Origin: Acinetobacter rongchengensis
GTDB taxonomy: Bacteria; Pseudomonadota; Gammaproteobacteria; Pseudomonadales; Moraxellaceae
Assembly (NCBI RefSeq): GCF_003611475.1
Contig: NZ_RAXT01000025.1
Location: forward strand, 1 to 44,086
Direction of reading: 5' to 3'
Length of the DNA: 44,086 nucleotides
Part shown: positions 34,087 to 41,795 of the stretch, in pieces
Layout of the letters: every line of letters begins with the position of its first letter
Position numbering within the stretch: position 1 is the first letter of the stretch
Program-made: the position numbers and the translations under genes
The notes under the pieces: model-generated
What the model was told of the DNA's origin: nothing
What the model saw: the letters and a program-made list of their open reading frames with translations, nothing else
Database searches by the model: none

Positions 34087-35151
34087 CTACGATTCCTCTA
34101 TTACATGTTCTTGGGAAAGTTTGTTCAGATGCTGAACCATGAAGAAATACTGCCCATGTAAAGTGCGGGTAACTAAACTAGTTATTGGCTTACGCATAGT
34201 TGGATCTATTAACTTACGCAATTCATTACTATCATAAGTGCGTGTCTTAAGTAGGCCATCTGGCAGAATATTATTACTATTTAAGTTCTTAACCAATAAG
34301 CCTACATTTTTTTCATCACCATATACAGAAAGGCTAATTCCGTAATCTTCTCGTGCAGTCATTACAAACACACCAGATATATGTTTATATTCGTCCGATT
34401 GAAATCTATCTGTTGATACAGGGCTGCCATTATCTTTAAATACATCAGTTCTTGTATTCCATTTAAGTTGATAAGGCTCAGTTGGGGATTCTGGAGGCTG
34501 CCAATAAGGCCTGTCTAAACCTAATAAAGCTTCTATAACAAGTGGTAAACCACTTGACCCTTTTTGTACCTCTTCAGTTACCCCAACCATATAGACATCT
34601 AGTGGATAAAACAATGAGTCATTTACAACAATTACAACTGGCTCATCTTCAGGAATAATTTTCTTCTCAATATAACCTTTTATAATATTAGCCTTAGTTT
34701 CTATAACCCCTGTCATTTTCAACAATGCTAAAGAATTCTCTCGACAATTAGTTTCATGTTTTGGAAATAACCGTCCTTGCACATCTTCCAAGATTTGCAC
34801 CATTTCATCATTTGGATTCGGAGTAACAACTTCAAACCAAACTGTTTTCCCGTTTTTTGTAGCTTTGAAATCAGGTCCGAAATCTTTACTACTCAATTCA
34901 AATCCATCTCTTAAAAGACGGTCAGCAACAATTAATTCACCCAATCTTTGATGATATTGTTGTTCTAATAAAATAGCCGTGTCGAATTGGGTATCATTAA
35001 GTTCATAACCATAAAAGCGTTCTGTTAATGCTTCAAGACTTTTAAGTGCTAATTCAATTAACTCTTCACAGCCAGGATAACGCCCAAGTAAAATTTTCTT
35101 CCACTTTTCCAACAGAATATCTAGAATCTTACATTTCGCATCTTCAGTCAT
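34087..35151 (-). CDS. Putative PD-(D/E)XK-like nuclease or hypothetical defence protein (354 aa)
   Basis: Read leftward from ATG 35151, with AGGCGAG upstream. The N-terminal ~65 residues are helical. Next comes LLEQQYHQRLGELIVADRLL (Glu 72), then DFGPDFKATKNGKTVWFEVV with Asp 94 and Glu 107, the layout of a restriction-endonuclease-like core, although the usual Lys of E-x-K is Val here. The C-terminal half contains strands such as PVVIVVNDSLFYPLDVYMVG and no other recognised motif. The gene stands alone, divergent from the regulator at 35580, at the edge of the defence island. It may be a defence effector or an inactive nuclease fold; the function is a guess. Confidence 0.6.
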   Translation of the reverse strand: MTEDAKCKILDILLEKWKKILLGRYPGCEELIELALKSLEALTERFYGYELNDTQFDTAILLEQQYHQRLGELIVADRLLRDGFELSSKDFGPDFKATKNGKTVWFEVVTPNPNDEMVQILEDVQGRLFPKHETNCRENSLALLKMTGVIETKANIIKGYIEKKIIPEDEPVVIVVNDSLFYPLDVYMVGVTEEVQKGSSGLPLVIEALLGLDRPYWQPPESPTEPYQLKWNTRTDVFKDNGSPVSTDRFQSDEYKHISGVFVMTAREDYGISLSVYGDEKNVGLLVKNLNSNNILPDGLLKTRTYDSNELRKLIDPTMRKPITSLVTRTLHGQYFFMVQHLNKLSQEHVIEES

Positions 35152-35579
35152 TATCTCGCCTCAAACAATCAAAATTAACTTACCCAAAAAACCCAATCGC
35201 CCTTAAACCTGATTTTTATAAGAATAAATCACTTTAACATTCCCAAAAAATGATCAAAGATTTAATAAAGTGGCCTTTTCTAAATACTCAAAAGTTAAGC
35301 TACCTCTCACAAGAACACTGATCATTTTCTATCTTTGCCATAATATTCTCATGCTCAAATTTTGATATAAGATTTCAAGTAAATTTAAAAAAATCAAATA
35401 AAATGTAAAATCAAAAACACTATATATTGTGCCTGAATAAAAAACTACTACTACATAAAGCAAGATTAGATAAAAATGAAACATTTTAGGAATAATTTGA
35501 AGAAAAATTTGCATATGCTTTTTTGTTCAGTTATTATTCGATTAACTTGATCTGTAAGTCAATGATCTTGGAGGTGAAT
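35152..35579. promoter_or_regulatory. Divergent intergenic region with a candidate promoter
   Basis: 428 bases between the leftward nuclease-like gene and the rightward regulator; very AT-rich, no gene. TTGCAT (35509-35514) and TATTAT (35532-35537) are spaced by 17 bases, a good sigma-70-type match for the regulator gene about 43 bases downstream. No clear promoter for the leftward gene was identified. Confidence 0.5.
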
Positions 35580-36662
35580 ATGACTCATTTCAATCCTGAC
35601 ATGCTTAGTATTGCACGAAACTTTCGTGGTCTTAGTCAAACTGAACTAATTGCTGTAATGGGACAGTCTATTACCCAGGCTTCATTATCTAAAATTGAAA
35701 GTGGGGACTTAAAACCCTCCGATGAAGTTATCCAAAATCTATCCAATGCCCTACATTTCCCTATACGATTTTTCGAACATATTGAAAAGCTAAATGCACT
35801 ACCAATTAGTTTGCATGCATATAGAAAAAAAAGCTCTACCACAGCTAAAGCATTGAGCCGCATGAATGCTGAAATGATGTTAAAAATGGGCCATGTACAA
35901 ACATTAGAATTGTTCACAAATGTGCCAAAAAGAAAAAATTCCTTACCAACTTTTAAAATTGGCCTAGATGTAAACACTCCTCAAGAAGCGGCTAAAAAGC
36001 TTAGATCATTGTGGGCGTTAGGAAATGAACCTCTTGAAAACCTAACTGCCACTGTGGAAGATGCAGGGGTTTTAGTCTTTTTATGCGACTTTAAAGATAA
36101 CAATGTTGATGGCGTATCCTTAAAAATTCATGGTGTGTCTCCATGCGTATTTCTAAATGCAAACCAGCCAAATGACAGAATACGCTTCACATTAGCACAT
36201 GAGCTTGGGCATTTGGTCCTCCATGAAGAGCCATCTGAGTTCATGGAAAAAGAAGCAAATGACTTTGCTGCCGAATTCTTAATGCCAGAAGAAAAAATTA
36301 TTGACCAATTAGGTTCAACCAATTTAGCTCATTATCTAAGACTTAAAAAGGAATGGAAAACCTCAATGGCGGCCTTAATCTATAGGGCGTCAGAGTTAGG
36401 AACTATAACTTCAAGTCAAAGTGCCAATTTATGGCGGCAAATGGCTATGCGTGGTTATCGTAAAGTTGAACCAAATGAATTGGATCGAGAAGCGACATAT
36501 AGAGTAGCTTCAATGCTCTTTGACTACGCAATAGACGCAAAAAAAACATCAACATCTGTCATTAGTGAGTTATCTCAATTATTTGACTTATATGAAGATG
36601 ACTTTAAAAAACTATATTATTTTGACCTAGATTCAATGGAGACCATCGAGATGGTTTCATAA
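35580..36662 (+). CDS. HTH-ImmA/IrrE fusion regulator (360 aa)
   Basis: The start is ATG 35580, with GGAGG six bases upstream; an ORF extension to 35523 has no such site. Residues ~5-62 form an XRE-type helix-turn-helix (RGLSQTELIAVMGQSITQAS, LSKIESGDLKPSDEVI). Residues ~185-240 hold an ImmA/IrrE metallopeptidase core: RIRFTLAHELGHLVLHEEPS with HELGH at 207-211 and EANDFAAEFLMP as the third-ligand region. Proteins of this type couple DNA binding to self- or partner-cleavage after DNA damage. CBASS loci often carry a separate repressor/peptidase pair, CapH and CapP; here both parts are in one chain upstream of CBASS. The gene has its own promoter and hairpin end. Confidence 0.85.
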   Translation: MTHFNPDMLSIARNFRGLSQTELIAVMGQSITQASLSKIESGDLKPSDEVIQNLSNALHFPIRFFEHIEKLNALPISLHAYRKKSSTTAKALSRMNAEMMLKMGHVQTLELFTNVPKRKNSLPTFKIGLDVNTPQEAAKKLRSLWALGNEPLENLTATVEDAGVLVFLCDFKDNNVDGVSLKIHGVSPCVFLNANQPNDRIRFTLAHELGHLVLHEEPSEFMEKEANDFAAEFLMPEEKIIDQLGSTNLAHYLRLKKEWKTSMAALIYRASELGTITSSQSANLWRQMAMRGYRKVEPNELDREATYRVASMLFDYAIDAKKTSTSVISELSQLFDLYEDDFKKLYYFDLDSMETIEMVS

Positions 36663-36668
36663 ATTAAA

Positions 36669-36697
36669 AAGCCGACTCTATTGGGTAGAGTCGGCTT
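36669..36697 (+). terminator. Strong hairpin after the regulator gene
   Basis: AAGCCGACTCT (36669-36679) pairs perfectly over 11 bases with AGAGTCGGCTT (36687-36697). It is followed by GATAGATTTT rather than a pure T-run, so termination may be partial. It separates the regulator from the C4-like RNA. Confidence 0.65.
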
Positions 36698-36723
36698 GAT
36701 AGATTTTCACACAGGAAAGGCAT

Positions 36724-36756
36724 ATGGCTCTAAGCCCTACGCATACCTCATGTTAG
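36724..36756 (+). CDS. Possible 10-residue leader peptide in the C4-like RNA
   Basis: ATG at 36724 is preceded by AGGAAAGG with ideal spacing and encodes MALSPTHTSC before TAG. It covers the AGCCCT anti-Shine-Dalgarno segment and one side of two C4 stems, so ribosome transit could change folding. Such a short ORF may also be chance. Confidence 0.3.
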   Translation: MALSPTHTSC

Positions 36757-36830
36757 ATCTGGCTGTCAGAACCCCATTCTAACATTTAGGCCCGTAAATC
36801 TCAAGATTTACCCGCTTATTTTGGTATGCG
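36733..36830 (+). ncRNA. C4-type antisense RNA (putative)
   Basis: An outer stem CGCATACC (36740-36747) / GGTATGCG (36823-36830) encloses two hairpins: TGTTAGA (36751-36757) / TCTAACA (36778-36784), with GGCTGTCAGAACCCCA in the loop, and GTAAATC (36794-36800) / GATTTAC (36805-36811). This fold and the GGCTGTCAGA and TTTAGGCCCG strings recall the C4 antisense RNAs of P1/P7-type phages and many prophages. Two segments are complementary to the downstream translation start region: AGCCCT (36733-36738) to AGGGCT (36858-36863, overlapping the Shine-Dalgarno) and ATTTTGG (36818-36824) to CCAAAAT (36848-36854). That is the a'/b' logic of C4 repressing a downstream gene. Confidence 0.65.
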
Positions 36831-36867
36831 TCCTGAAAAACGAGCCGCCAAAATAGGAGGGCTAACA

Positions 36868-37047
36868 ATGCCTACCGAAAATCAAGACTTCGTGTTTTGT
36901 AAATCTTATCGCCATAAATCTGGAAAAATTATTGTCCATCCAACTGGATATTTTAAATTTCCTAGAACTCGGCCATTGAAAGAAGAAAAGGATGCTATCC
37001 GTAATAAAAAATCGGATGATCCTGATAACTCAAACTCAATATCGTAA
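36868..37047 (+). CDS. Small C4-associated protein, Icd-like position (59 aa)
   Basis: ATG 36868 has GGAGGG six bases upstream and is the likely start; an ATG at 36826 in the same frame would give a 73-aa form (MRPEKRAAKIGGLT...) but lies within the C4 outer stem. The protein carries FVFCKSYRHKSGKIIVHPTG and a basic/acidic tail. Short proteins with such an 'FC-x-x-Y-x-H-x-x-[ST]-G-K' pattern follow C4 RNAs in phages and prophages in my recollection. Its expression should be blocked when the C4 segments pair with its ribosome binding site. A 14-bp hairpin follows before the CBASS genes. Its role is unknown. Confidence 0.6.
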   Translation: MPTENQDFVFCKSYRHKSGKIIVHPTGYFKFPRTRPLKEEKDAIRNKKSDDPDNSNSIS

Positions 37048-37059
37048 ACGAGGTTAAAT

Positions 37060-37108
37060 AACCTACTGCTGTGCAACAAAGTTCACAGCAGTAGGTTACT
37101 TAATTTTT
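37060..37108 (+). terminator. Strong hairpin between the small ORF and the CBASS operon
   Basis: AACCTACTGCTGTG (37060-37073) pairs perfectly over 14 bases with CACAGCAGTAGGTT (37084-37097), followed by ACTTAATTTTT. It is a probable terminator or attenuator sitting just before the CBASS genes, whose own promoter would lie within 37098-37161. Confidence 0.75.
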
Positions 37109-37161
37109 CTGATCGCACTTAATTTTATGCCCCATTTTAGTACATGGGCTCAGAGAGAATT

Positions 37162-38175
37162 ATGACAACTCAACAGCAGTTTCTTGACCTACTTTCCGAT
37201 ATTGAACCATCTACAACAACGGTTAATGATTGTTCAAGCGCACATAATACGCTTCGTGATGCTTTAAAAGTGCATAATGAATTCAGCAAAGTACATGTGC
37301 ATACGTTCTTATCAGGTTCTTATAAAAGAAATACGGCAGTACGTCCGACCACCATAGGCGGGATTACACAAAGACCAGATGTAGATATTATTGCTCGCAC
37401 CAACCATACAATTAACGATGATCCCCAAATTGTCTTAGATGCAGTCCATACAGCATTAAAGGATATTGGATATACCGATCTTACCGTTAACCGTCGTTCA
37501 GTAAATGTTAAGTTGAAAAAAGTTGATATGGATGTTGTCCCTATCATTTCAGATGGATATGGTGGCTATCTGATTCCAGACATTCATCTTGAAGAATGGC
37601 TAGTTACCAACCCTCCAGCCCATACCGAGTGGACTGTTGAGGTGAATAAAAATGCAAATGGTCGATTTAAGCCTCTTGTGAAGCTATTTAAATGGTGGCG
37701 TCGTGAGAACTTATCTGATTTAAAACGACCAAAAGGATTCATTTTAGAATGCCTGGTTGCCAAGCATATGAATTACTACGAATCCAACTATGAAAAGTTG
37801 TTTGTTTATCTTTTAGAAACAATCAGGGATTCTTATGGGATTTATGCGTCACTAGGCATAATTCCACATTTAGAAGATCCTGGTGTTGCAGGCAATAATG
37901 TTTTTTCTGCGGTCACAGCAGATGAGTTCAAAACCTTTTATGAAAAGGTAAAAGAACAAGCTGCTATTGCACGAAATGCCTTAAATGAAACAGATGATGA
38001 TAAAGCATTAGCTCTATGGCGGCAGGTCTTGGGTAATCGTTTTCCTCGTTCGGCATCACACAAAAGTGCAAATTCTGCTGATATGGCCAGCTCTTTAATC
38101 CGTTCAGCTTTAGGTGCAGGATTAACATTTCCATCAACCCCTGTTTATCCAAATAAACCAGGAGGCTTTGCGTAA
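37162..38175 (+). CDS. CBASS cGAS/DncV-like nucleotidyltransferase (CD-NTase)
   Basis: The ATG at 37162 follows AGAGAG and is favoured over the ATG at 37144. The nucleotidyltransferase core is clear: SGSYKRNTAVRP (Gly 52, Ser 53), RPDVDIIA with Asp 73 and Asp 75, and VDMDVVPI with the third acidic residue Asp 124. Length (337 aa) fits CD-NTases, which make cyclic di- or oligonucleotide alarm molecules upon phage infection. The clade is probably the one paired with SAVED effectors, as in Acinetobacter Cap4 systems, but I cannot assign it firmly. The C-terminal tail YPNKPGGFA is short and flexible, as expected for a Cap2 target. The stop overlaps the next start by one base (TAATG). Confidence 0.93.
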   Translation: MTTQQQFLDLLSDIEPSTTTVNDCSSAHNTLRDALKVHNEFSKVHVHTFLSGSYKRNTAVRPTTIGGITQRPDVDIIARTNHTINDDPQIVLDAVHTALKDIGYTDLTVNRRSVNVKLKKVDMDVVPIISDGYGGYLIPDIHLEEWLVTNPPAHTEWTVEVNKNANGRFKPLVKLFKWWRRENLSDLKRPKGFILECLVAKHMNYYESNYEKLFVYLLETIRDSYGIYASLGIIPHLEDPGVAGNNVFSAVTADEFKTFYEKVKEQAAIARNALNETDDDKALALWRQVLGNRFPRSASHKSANSADMASSLIRSALGAGLTFPSTPVYPNKPGGFA

Positions 38176-39887
38176 TGGAACTGCTAAAAACACCATTAGA
38201 ACGCTTGATTCAAGAACGGCAGTTATTGACCGATCTTGAAAATGAGGAAAACAGTTTTAAGATTCAGGAGTGGAACTCAACAGACACTAATGAACTGCAT
38301 TTAAACTTCTCTCTCAAGATAGGAACTATAGATTTTAATGGTGTTTTAGTATATCCAGAGCTTTTCCCAGAGCTACCAGCATATATACGCCCACAAAACT
38401 CTGGTGAAAGATGGAGTATCTTGCACCAGTACGGTGGCTCAGGAGTGCTGTGTCTAGAATACGGTCCAGATAATTGGAATACCAATATCAGTGGAGTGGA
38501 ACTAATTAGAAGTGCCCAGATTCTTTTATTAACAGACGCAATGACTGTATTGGAGATGGATGTAGAACCTGTGCCCTCTAGGCATTCTGAAACAATAGGT
38601 CAAAAATTAAGAGGTATTTCAGAAAGGTTCATTGAAACACCAATGTTACGTCACATACTCTTAAATAGTGACCCTGAAAAAATGGACTTTAAGGTTGCCA
38701 TCTCAAGCTTTCGGGACAAGACTGTTATTGTTCCAACAAATATTCAGAACAAACCTCTACCTGACATCGTCCCATCATTTTCTAATGAAAGATTTGAATT
38801 GTCTGGATGGGCAATAAGAGTTGATTCTGTTCATTTATTAAAGGAATCTGTAAATGATCGACTTTCGTTAGAATCCTTTTTAGGCAATTTATGGCCTACT
38901 CAGGAGGAATTCACAAGTTCCATAAAGCCTCTATTGTTATATGACTTAAAAGGTAACTTGGAACTATTCTTAATTAATAATACAGCACCACTTTTCGTAA
39001 GTTATCCAGCTATTAATCTACATGATGATCAGAATCAAAGATTGCCAGCACAATTTAGCAATATCAATGATGCAAAGATAGTAATTATTGGTCTTGGATC
39101 GTTAGGAAGTAAAATTGCAATTTCACTGGCACGGTCTGGCTGTAAAAACTTTCTACTTATTGATGATGATATTCTGGCACCCCAGAATCTTGTCCGTAAT
39201 GAACTCAACTGGTTAGATGTTGGCTTTGCTAAAACCCATGCTGTTGAAAGAGCATTAAAACGAACTGCATTAGACATGCAGGTTGAAACGTATGAAATGC
39301 AAATTGGTGGACAGGAAAATCCTCATTTAAATTCCAATATTGCTAATGCCATTAGTACATGTAATCTGATTATTGATGCCACAGCAAGCTCACATACATT
39401 TCTAACCTTAGCTGCGATTGCTAAAAGAAAACATATACCAATGGTATGGGGTGAAATCTTTGGTGGCGGTGGTGGAGCAATGATGGCCCGTAGTCGCCCA
39501 ACGTTAGATGCCTCACCTTTAGAGCTTCGCAATCATATTTATGGTGTCTTACAAACGTTGGAACCAATCCCAGAAGGCAAAGTTAATAATTACGGCTTTC
39601 AAACACAAAACCAAACATATATTGCATCAGATGCAGATGTAACGGCTCTTGCAGCGTCTATGACTCAGTTCATATTAGATACTTTATGTACAATTGATGA
39701 GCAATCCTCTTATCCATATTCAGCATATTTAATAGGGTTCCGTAAATATTGGATATTTCAATGTCCTTTTGATACCCATCCTATCGATTGTTCAGGTGCG
39801 TTAGTAACAGAATCTCCTACGGATAAACAGATATCTGAAAGTGAAAATGGCAATTCTATTGAAGAACCTGAACCGATGAAAGGTTAA
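38175..39887 (+). CDS. cap2: CBASS Cap2, E2-E1 ubiquitin-transfer-like fusion (570 aa)
   Basis: Start ATG 38175 overlaps the preceding stop and is served by AGGAGG. Residues ~1-150 form an E2-like domain, with the probable catalytic Cys 93 in SGVLCLEYGPDNW. Residues ~295-560 form a ThiF/E1 adenylating domain: VIIGLGSLGSKIAISLARSG with the nucleotide-binding GLGSLG at 306-311, then LIDDDILAPQNLVRNE and IIDATASSHT. Cys 530 and Cys 539 (QCPFDTHPIDCSG) are candidates for the E1 thioester cysteine. In type II CBASS, Cap2 activates the CD-NTase C-terminus and conjugates it to targets, which primes nucleotide synthesis. Both catalytic domains look intact. Confidence 0.92.
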   Translation: MELLKTPLERLIQERQLLTDLENEENSFKIQEWNSTDTNELHLNFSLKIGTIDFNGVLVYPELFPELPAYIRPQNSGERWSILHQYGGSGVLCLEYGPDNWNTNISGVELIRSAQILLLTDAMTVLEMDVEPVPSRHSETIGQKLRGISERFIETPMLRHILLNSDPEKMDFKVAISSFRDKTVIVPTNIQNKPLPDIVPSFSNERFELSGWAIRVDSVHLLKESVNDRLSLESFLGNLWPTQEEFTSSIKPLLLYDLKGNLELFLINNTAPLFVSYPAINLHDDQNQRLPAQFSNINDAKIVIIGLGSLGSKIAISLARSGCKNFLLIDDDILAPQNLVRNELNWLDVGFAKTHAVERALKRTALDMQVETYEMQIGGQENPHLNSNIANAISTCNLIIDATASSHTFLTLAAIAKRKHIPMVWGEIFGGGGGAMMARSRPTLDASPLELRNHIYGVLQTLEPIPEGKVNNYGFQTQNQTYIASDADVTALAASMTQFILDTLCTIDEQSSYPYSAYLIGFRKYWIFQCPFDTHPIDCSGALVTESPTDKQISESENGNSIEEPEPMKG

Positions 39888-39892
39888 TACTA

Positions 39893-40354
39893 ATGCTGAA
39901 AATATCCATTCCTACTGATATACAAATTTTACTGATAAAAGCCCTGTTGAAGTCTGGAACCCACGAATGTGGCGGTGTTTTAATGGGTGAGCATATAGGT
40001 ACAAACCATTTTAGAGTTAGCTCATTAACTGTTCAAAAGAGTGGAACGATAGCATCCTTTGTACGTGGAATTACGGATGCTATTAAAGCAATTCGCCTTT
40101 TTCATAAATCAACAAACAATAATTATCAAAAATTTAACTATTTAGGTGAATGGCATAGCCATCCTCTCTTTAGTGTACAACCCAGCAGTAAAGACCATCA
40201 CACCATGAGGGAATTGGTGTCCGACCCAAAAGTGGGTGCAAATTTCGTAGTCTTACTGATTTTTCATTTAAAAAACAATCATCTTGAGGGCAGTGCCCAC
40301 ACCTACCTACCAGATGGTTCCTGTTACCCATCCACCCTAAATTTAGAGAGATAA
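39893..40354 (+). CDS. cap3: CBASS Cap3, JAB/JAMM isopeptidase (153 aa)
   Basis: ATG 39893 lies five bases after the Cap2 stop. The JAMM zinc motif is complete: Glu 25 in HECGGVLMGE and GEWHSHPLFSVQPSSKD, which gives H88-x-H90-x7-S98-x2-D101. Cap3 removes the conjugates made by Cap2 and so limits or resets CD-NTase priming. Length and order match type II CBASS operons, and the next gene starts two bases after its stop. Confidence 0.93.
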   Translation: MLKISIPTDIQILLIKALLKSGTHECGGVLMGEHIGTNHFRVSSLTVQKSGTIASFVRGITDAIKAIRLFHKSTNNNYQKFNYLGEWHSHPLFSVQPSSKDHHTMRELVSDPKVGANFVVLLIFHLKNNHLEGSAHTYLPDGSCYPSTLNLER

Positions 40355-40356
40355 TA

Positions 40357-41751
40357 ATGAGTGCAAGTCTGTTAGAAAAACAATCAACTGGTGGTGCAAT
40401 TGCACGAGTAGGGTTTGAGTATCAGGATGCTTTTGTATTAAAGAACTTGCCTCTCTGGCTATCTGAAAGTGCTTTTAGCCACATTGTGAGTGAATCAATA
40501 GGTGATGTCGAGGTTTGCTACTTCTCTTCAGAAAACGAGTTACAGCGTGTCATGTATGAAGCCAAAAATCATCCGCTGACTTCTACAGATTTTTGGAAAG
40601 AAATTAAGCGCTTCAAGGAGGCTTTTGATATTCCATCAGGTGAATATACTCGCTTTGGTTTAGTATGCCCACTCTATACCTCTACACTTCACCCATTTCT
40701 TGCCCAAATTGAGAGAATTAGAGGTGTTGGTTCTTCATACAGTGCAGATTCTGTGATTTTACAAAAAAGTCGTCAGGATATTATTCAGTGGTGTAGCGAT
40801 AAAGGATTCGAAACCTCACTTGCTGAGTTCGCACTTGATCATGTTGATTTCCTGTCTTTCAATGCTGAAGATAGTGACTCTGTATTTATAGGTGAAATTG
40901 AAGAGAAATTATCCAATATTGAACTCACTACACGTAAAGCCAAACAGTTAAGAGATCAGTTTAAAAACCTGATTTCTCGTTCTTCTTTTGGTCCAATATA
41001 TCGCAAAGACTTTGAAAATTTTATTTGCCATGCTCTTGAAGAAGATAGAAGCCAGTGGCTATTAGATCCTATTAAAATTAATCTTTCAGCATCATCCAGT
41101 CAGTATCAAGACTTAAACTTAGATATTAGTGATTTCAATGGTCCTGATCGTGCTCAAAAAACCTCCAGCGACTGGAACAACCTAATCAAAAAAGCAGTAT
41201 CGATTGGGGATTTCATTCATAGCAGTGGTGACCGTAGAACCCTCCTTATAGATGGCAAACAAAGAATGTCCACCGCATGTATGCTTGGCTATGTTTTTAG
41301 TGCCACACGTAATTTCCTACTTGAAATAGAACATAATGGCCTCGCATATCGCACTGATGACCATAAGCAAAAAGAGGGACAATTTTTTACTAAAATCGAC
41401 GCTGTTGAACGACAGGGTGAAACTGAAGCCATAGTCACTATCGGATTTCCTACAGCTATAGGTAACGACATTGACTCTACGATTAATGAAGTAAAGAACT
41501 TGCCTAGATTGAATTTAGAAAGCTCCCATGCCATTGATAATATGGAGACTCTAAATCTTGCTGTGAGAGAGGCAAAATCTGCTTTAGTTTCATTTAAATC
41601 CGAAAATAAGTTATCTAAATTACACCTCTTTATTAAAGCACCCTCAGTTTTTGCAATGGTCTTGGGACATCGCTTGAATGGTATTTGCGATATCCAGCTT
41701 TACGATTGGGTAGATGGACAATATATCCCTACAGCCGAACTGAACTTATAA
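40357..41751 (+). CDS. cap4: CBASS effector Cap4: nuclease plus SAVED domain (464 aa)
   Basis: ATG 40357 follows GAGAG. The N-terminal ~200 residues match the DUF4297-type nuclease: RVGFEYQDAFVLKNLPLW, then Asp 50 (SIGDVEVCYF) and Glu 68/Lys 70 (VMYEAKNH), the D-x(n)-E-x-K active site. Residues ~265-464 form a SAVED sensor domain, including LHLFIKAPSVFAMVLGHRLN and QLYDWVDGQYIP near the end. In known systems, binding of the CD-NTase product to SAVED triggers oligomerisation and unspecific cleavage of double-stranded DNA. Catalytic residues look intact. Confidence 0.9.
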   Translation: MSASLLEKQSTGGAIARVGFEYQDAFVLKNLPLWLSESAFSHIVSESIGDVEVCYFSSENELQRVMYEAKNHPLTSTDFWKEIKRFKEAFDIPSGEYTRFGLVCPLYTSTLHPFLAQIERIRGVGSSYSADSVILQKSRQDIIQWCSDKGFETSLAEFALDHVDFLSFNAEDSDSVFIGEIEEKLSNIELTTRKAKQLRDQFKNLISRSSFGPIYRKDFENFICHALEEDRSQWLLDPIKINLSASSSQYQDLNLDISDFNGPDRAQKTSSDWNNLIKKAVSIGDFIHSSGDRRTLLIDGKQRMSTACMLGYVFSATRNFLLEIEHNGLAYRTDDHKQKEGQFFTKIDAVERQGETEAIVTIGFPTAIGNDIDSTINEVKNLPRLNLESSHAIDNMETLNLAVREAKSALVSFKSENKLSKLHLFIKAPSVFAMVLGHRLNGICDIQLYDWVDGQYIPTAELNL

Positions 41752-41795
41752 GAAGAATTGACTAGTCGATAATATTACCAATAGAGAGGTTGATC

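Noticed and set aside
34087..35151. 354-aa nuclease-like protein as TnsA of a Tn7-like element
   Set aside because: It lacks the TnsA pattern as I know it, is transcribed away from any TnsB-like gene, and no tnsB/tnsC is adjacent.
36826..36868. ATG at 36826 as start of the small C4-associated protein
   Set aside because: It lies in the outer C4 stem with no ribosome binding site, whereas ATG 36868 has a strong one.
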